A DNA stretch of 25,403 nt. Origin: an uncultured Paenibacillaceae bacterium. GTDB lineage: Bacteria; Bacillota; Bacilli; Aneurinibacillales; Aneurinibacillaceae. Positions 22,404 to 25,403 of this stretch are shown here, in pieces (positions within the stretch are counted from its first letter, which is position 1; each line of letters starts with the position of its first letter). The stretch spans positions 1-25,403 of the forward strand of contig CAMLDI010000037.1 of the NCBI GenBank assembly GCA_946478845.1, written 5' to 3'. The position numbers and the translations under genes were made by a program. Under the pieces are notes generated by a model. It saw only the letters and a program-made list of their open reading frames with translations. It was not told the DNA's origin and ran no database searches.

Positions 22404-22698
22404 TTAATCCTCTTTTGGTTTTTTAATAATGTTCTTCCAATTTAAAGGTAGTTCCTCTGTATGTAAATGTTTATACTTTACCAATTTGGCTGTACTAGGA
22501 ATCAACGGAGTTATTTCAAAGGTTAAGAGGTCTTTTCCTACAGGATTATGAAGCCCGACAACAGGAATAACTTCAAGAGTGATACTAAAGTTGTTTTGAA
22601 TCTTCTTGAGGCTGCGAGTATTCAGCCTTCGTTCCCAACGGTAACATGACAATCATTATTAAAACTACTATATAAGAAATAATCTTCGTTTTTTTCAT
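22404..22698 (-). pseudogene. Small secreted protein gene broken by a frameshift
   Basis: From the ATG at 22698 (AGAGG upstream) a clear signal peptide is read (MKKTKIISYIVVLIMIVMLP, then LGTKAEYSQPQ), but the frame stops at 22585-22587 after 37 codons. The next frame continues with NNFSITLEVIPVVGLHNPVG, DLLTFEITPLIPSTAKLVKY and ends WKNIIKKPKED at 22404. Removing one A from the four-base A run (minus strand, 22594-22597) joins the two into one protein of about 100 residues, with the junction EDS-NNFSI. It is either a pseudogene, a phase-variable tract (short for that) or a sequencing error. The mature part looks beta-rich; the family is not recognised. Confidence 0.55.
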
Positions 22699-22834
22699 AT
22701 TGAATGTAACCTCTTCAAAGTAACATTTGTTTATGATATATGTTTCCTTTTTCACTTCCCCTTAATGTACGCAACTAATAAAAAAGAGTAACATCAGTCT
22801 GGATTTCGTATTTGTGATCCCTATATAGAATACT

Positions 22835-22882
22835 TTTAAGATCAAAAACAACAAAAACGGCATCCCCAAAAGGATGCCGTTT
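22835..22882 (-). terminator. Terminator of nrdJ
   Basis: AAACGGCATCC (22855-22865) pairs perfectly with GGATGCCGTTT (22872-22882). On the minus strand it is followed by TTTTTGTTGTTTTTG. It lies 18 bases past the nrdJ stop. Confidence 0.9.
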
Positions 22883-22899
22883 CATATTTAGATTACTAT

Positions 22900-25403
22900 T
22901 TAATTACACTTGGAATATCCGCAAGCTTCACAGTGCTTACAACCTTCTTCAGCAACTAATGCTGCAGCGCCACATTCAGGGCAAAGGTCTAAGCCCTCAC
23001 GGTAGAAATCCCCATCTTCATCCGTTTCCGATGCTTTGCTTCCTGCCTCTTCACGGGCAGAAGCCACTACATTTTCTTCTTCCCCATCCAGATAGAATTC
23101 CAGGGCTTTTGCCATGGCATCTGGAATGGAATCCACCCGGTTTGGACCGAAGCCAACGGCACCGGAACCGCCAATGCCTTTTAAGTGTTTAATTAAGAGA
23201 CGAGCTTTGTTGCCATCTGGCAGTTCCCCAAAGCGAAGGAACAGGGTAGATACCCGGCCTAAAGCTTCAGACATGGCGAAAACGTCACTGCCTGCTTTCC
23301 CTACGTTAACGAAGATTTCAAACGGTTTGCCATCTTCTTCATTTACCGTAATATAGGCTTTCCCTAATGGAGTTTTCATTTTAAAGGTAGCCCCATTTAA
23401 GCGGAAAGGACGGCGGCGGTATTCTTTCGTTGGCGGATTTTCATCTAAATCCACTTTGTCTAAGGAAACATTCGCTTCTTTTTCTTCTTGTTTCACTTCT
23501 TCTTTGTTGGAACTGTCATCTTTTGTAGTCAGGACTTGAACATCCCGGCTGCCATCCCGATAGATGGTAACCCCTTTACAGCCCAAATCAAAAGCCAGTT
23601 CATAAAGTTTCTTCGTATCTTCCACCGTAAAATCATGGGGTGCATTGGCTGTTTTGCTAATGGAACTATCCACCCATTTTTGAATGGCGGCTTGCACACG
23701 GATATGGTCTTCTGCAGATAAATCCATGGCACAAACGAAATAATCAGGAAGAATTTCTGATTGGTTTTCATCCATCCATTTTTTCGCAATAGGCACATAT
23801 TGTTTATCAAAACCTAAACGGCTCTGGCGATAATATTCAAAAGCATAAAAAGGTTCAATGCCTGTTGAAGTTCCTACCATAGTTCCTGTACTTCCCGTTG
23901 GCGCCTGCGTAAGAACCGTTACGTTCCGCATGCCCTTTTCCCGAATGGTTTCTCTTAATTCCTCATCAAATTGTTTCATGAAGCCACTTTCAAGGAATAA
24001 ATCCGCATCAAAAGCAGGGAAACTGCCTTTTTCTTTGGCAATTTCAGAAGATGCCAGATAAGATTCACGGGCAATAAAGTTGTACAACTGATCTAAGAAC
24101 TTCATGGATTCTGGACTGCCATAACGGACTTTCAGATCAATCATCATTTCCGCCAATCCCATGGTGCCTAAACCAATGCGGCGTTCATTCTGCTGGTTGG
24201 CTTTATTCTCTTCAAAGTGGTATGGCGTTGCATCCACCACATTATCAAGGAAACGAACGGAATGGCGAACTGCAGTTCCAAGCCCTTCCCAATCCACCTG
24301 TCCATCTTTTGTAAATTTAGAAAGGTTAATTGAAGACAGGTTACATACACCCCAACCAGGAAGGCCCTGCTCTGCACATGGATTGGTGCATACGATTGGA
24401 TTGAAGTAGTAACTATTAGACATCTGGTTATAATATTCCATGAATACAATGCCAGGCTCTGCTGATTTCCAGGCAGATTCAATAATTGTATGCCAGATTT
24501 CCCTTGCTTTCACGGTTTTATAGACTTTTACCTCTTTGCCAAGGGAAAGCCATTTATCCAGGTTTCCATCCCAAACTTGATCATATTCTGGGTCATTGGT
24601 ATCAGGGAATTTTAATTCCCAATCTAGATCTTCTTTAACAGCTTTCATAAAACCATTGCTTACGGCCACAGATAAATTGGCATTGGTAATGGCACCCATG
24701 TTTTGTTTTACAGTAATGAATTCTGGCAGGTCTGGATGCCAGTCATTCAACATGAGCATCAATGCTCCCCGGCGGGAGCCTCCCTGCTCAATCAATCCTG
24801 TGGTATGGCTAAATAACCCGCCCCAGGATACAGAACCACTGGAAGCACCGTTTACTCCTTTCACAAGGGCTCTCCGTGGACGTAAGGATGAAAGATTAAT
24901 CCCTACCCCACCCCCGCGGGACATGATTTCTGTCATTTGGGAAAGGGTTTCCATAATCCCTCCACGGCTATCCTTTGGCGAAGGAATCACATAACAGTTA
25001 TATAAAGTAAGCTCATCATTAGCACCTGCCCCTGCGGCAATACGACCTCCAGGAACCAGTTTCCAATCTTCTAAAAGAGAACGGAAATTTTCAGTCCATT
25101 CTTGTTGTTTTTCCGGTGTAGCTTCTACAGCTGCAATGGTACGGGCCAGTCGATTCCACATTTCCTCCGGTGTCGTTTCTAATGTTTTCAATGTTTTATC
25201 AGCTTCTGCCGTAACCTCTTCTCCATTGCGAAGAACCACTGTTAACAGGTTACCTTCCCGTTTGGATACAACTCCTACTTCCTTCTTGGGAAACTTAGGA
25301 TCATCCTTGGTCAAAACCAGTACTGTATCCCCTGCTTTTACATGGTCGGGATTGGGATCTTTTAACGCATATCTATCTAAAAAAATCTTCTCGCTAAGTC
25401 CCT
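22900..25403 (-). CDS. nrdJ: Adenosylcobalamin-dependent (class II) ribonucleotide reductase, 5' end beyond the window
   Basis: About 834 residues are visible and the frame stays open to the right edge; SEKIFLDRYALKDPNPDHVK just inside the edge looks like normal NrdJ sequence, so the TTG at 25314 is not the start. Class II enzymes reduce ribonucleotides to deoxyribonucleotides using a radical from vitamin B12 coenzyme, with or without oxygen. The catalytic triad is in NPCAEQ (codons around 24370-24384), with redox cysteines in LYNCYV and GWGVCNLSSIN. PTGSTGTM is the substrate phosphate-binding loop. The C-terminus (CPECG, CKHCEACGYSKC) holds a zinc-type Cys cluster and the mobile cysteine pair that re-reduces the active site. 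Base composition is somewhat richer in GC than the neighbours, as for a conserved, well-expressed gene. Confidence 0.95.
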   Translation of the reverse strand, partial: GLSEKIFLDRYALKDPNPDHVKAGDTVLVLTKDDPKFPKKEVGVVSKREGNLLTVVLRNGEEVTAEADKTLKTLETTPEEMWNRLARTIAAVEATPEKQQEWTENFRSLLEDWKLVPGGRIAAGAGANDELTLYNCYVIPSPKDSRGGIMETLSQMTEIMSRGGGVGINLSSLRPRRALVKGVNGASSGSVSWGGLFSHTTGLIEQGGSRRGALMLMLNDWHPDLPEFITVKQNMGAITNANLSVAVSNGFMKAVKEDLDWELKFPDTNDPEYDQVWDGNLDKWLSLGKEVKVYKTVKAREIWHTIIESAWKSAEPGIVFMEYYNQMSNSYYFNPIVCTNPCAEQGLPGWGVCNLSSINLSKFTKDGQVDWEGLGTAVRHSVRFLDNVVDATPYHFEENKANQQNERRIGLGTMGLAEMMIDLKVRYGSPESMKFLDQLYNFIARESYLASSEIAKEKGSFPAFDADLFLESGFMKQFDEELRETIREKGMRNVTVLTQAPTGSTGTMVGTSTGIEPFYAFEYYRQSRLGFDKQYVPIAKKWMDENQSEILPDYFVCAMDLSAEDHIRVQAAIQKWVDSSISKTANAPHDFTVEDTKKLYELAFDLGCKGVTIYRDGSRDVQVLTTKDDSSNKEEVKQEEKEANVSLDKVDLDENPPTKEYRRRPFRLNGATFKMKTPLGKAYITVNEEDGKPFEIFVNVGKAGSDVFAMSEALGRVSTLFLRFGELPDGNKARLLIKHLKGIGGSGAVGFGPNRVDSIPDAMAKALEFYLDGEEENVVASAREEAGSKASETDEDGDFYREGLDLCPECGAAALVAEEGCKHCEACGYSKCN

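Noticed and set aside
22900..25000. Many open frames of 67-132 codons opposite or beside nrdJ
   Set aside because: All are shadows of a long, well-conserved gene with recognisable catalytic motifs.
25312..25314. TTG as the start codon of nrdJ
   Set aside because: The frame remains open to the window edge and the added 29 residues look like normal NrdJ sequence, so the true start is outside the window.

Overview
The window reads as chromosomal DNA of a low-GC, spore-former-type member of the Bacillales. Most genes have strong GGAGG-type ribosome binding sites. Several products match Bacillus families: EcsC, a DUF3231 spore-coat-like protein, a YeeI-type YebC protein, a YukJ/DUF2278 protein and a SigV-like ECF sigma factor. 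A B12-dependent ribonucleotide reductase lies at the right edge. The species cannot be named from the sequence. There is no tRNA, rRNA, CRISPR array or intact mobile element. The wear and tear (truncated azlC, an IS1380 scrap, two or three broken small genes) is typical of an accessory stretch between housekeeping genes.

Left part (1-5324): the tail of a broken azlC and an intact azlD, then about 750 bp without a working gene that holds an IS1380-type transposase fragment and several hairpins. Next come, all on the minus strand, a GMC-family FAD oxidoreductase, a nitroreductase-family protein, and a tightly overlapping three-gene operon. In that operon two paralogous single-pass membrane proteins flank a small soluble protein.

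Middle (5463-12218): an EcsC-family protein converges on an ECF sigma/anti-sigma pair. Then follow a small lipoprotein, a DUF3231 protein, a lipoprotein beta-N-acetylhexosaminidase (NagZ type, cell-wall recycling), a six-pass membrane protein, the YeeI/YebC2 translation factor, and an AbrB-type antitoxin with a PIN-domain toxin and a palindromic operator.

Right-centre (12504-18962): a lipoprotein serpin (protease inhibitor) sits directly upstream of a GC-rich P1-family (DmpA/NylC-like) self-processing hydrolase and is probably cotranscribed with it. YukJ-like and SAM-methyltransferase genes form a second pair, followed by an Asp/Glu racemase. Beyond it are a small gene broken by two in-frame stops, a secreted protein preceded by an eight-codon leader frame, and another secreted protein.

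Right end (19143-25403): an orphan HicB-like protein with an extra C-terminal domain; a BlaI/BlaR1-type regulator-protease pair with two near-identical operators over its own promoter but no beta-lactamase in view; a frameshifted secreted protein; and nrdJ, running off the window.

The most interesting system is the BlaI/BlaR1-like pair. The repressor keeps the Asn101-Phe102 cleavage site and the protease keeps HELTH. The extracellular sensor is not a penicillin-binding domain: it resembles a DUF4367-like domain that seems to recur in two separate exported proteins of the same window. A second candidate link is a shared CGTCTAAT element about 40 bp upstream of both the ECF sigma factor and the serpin.
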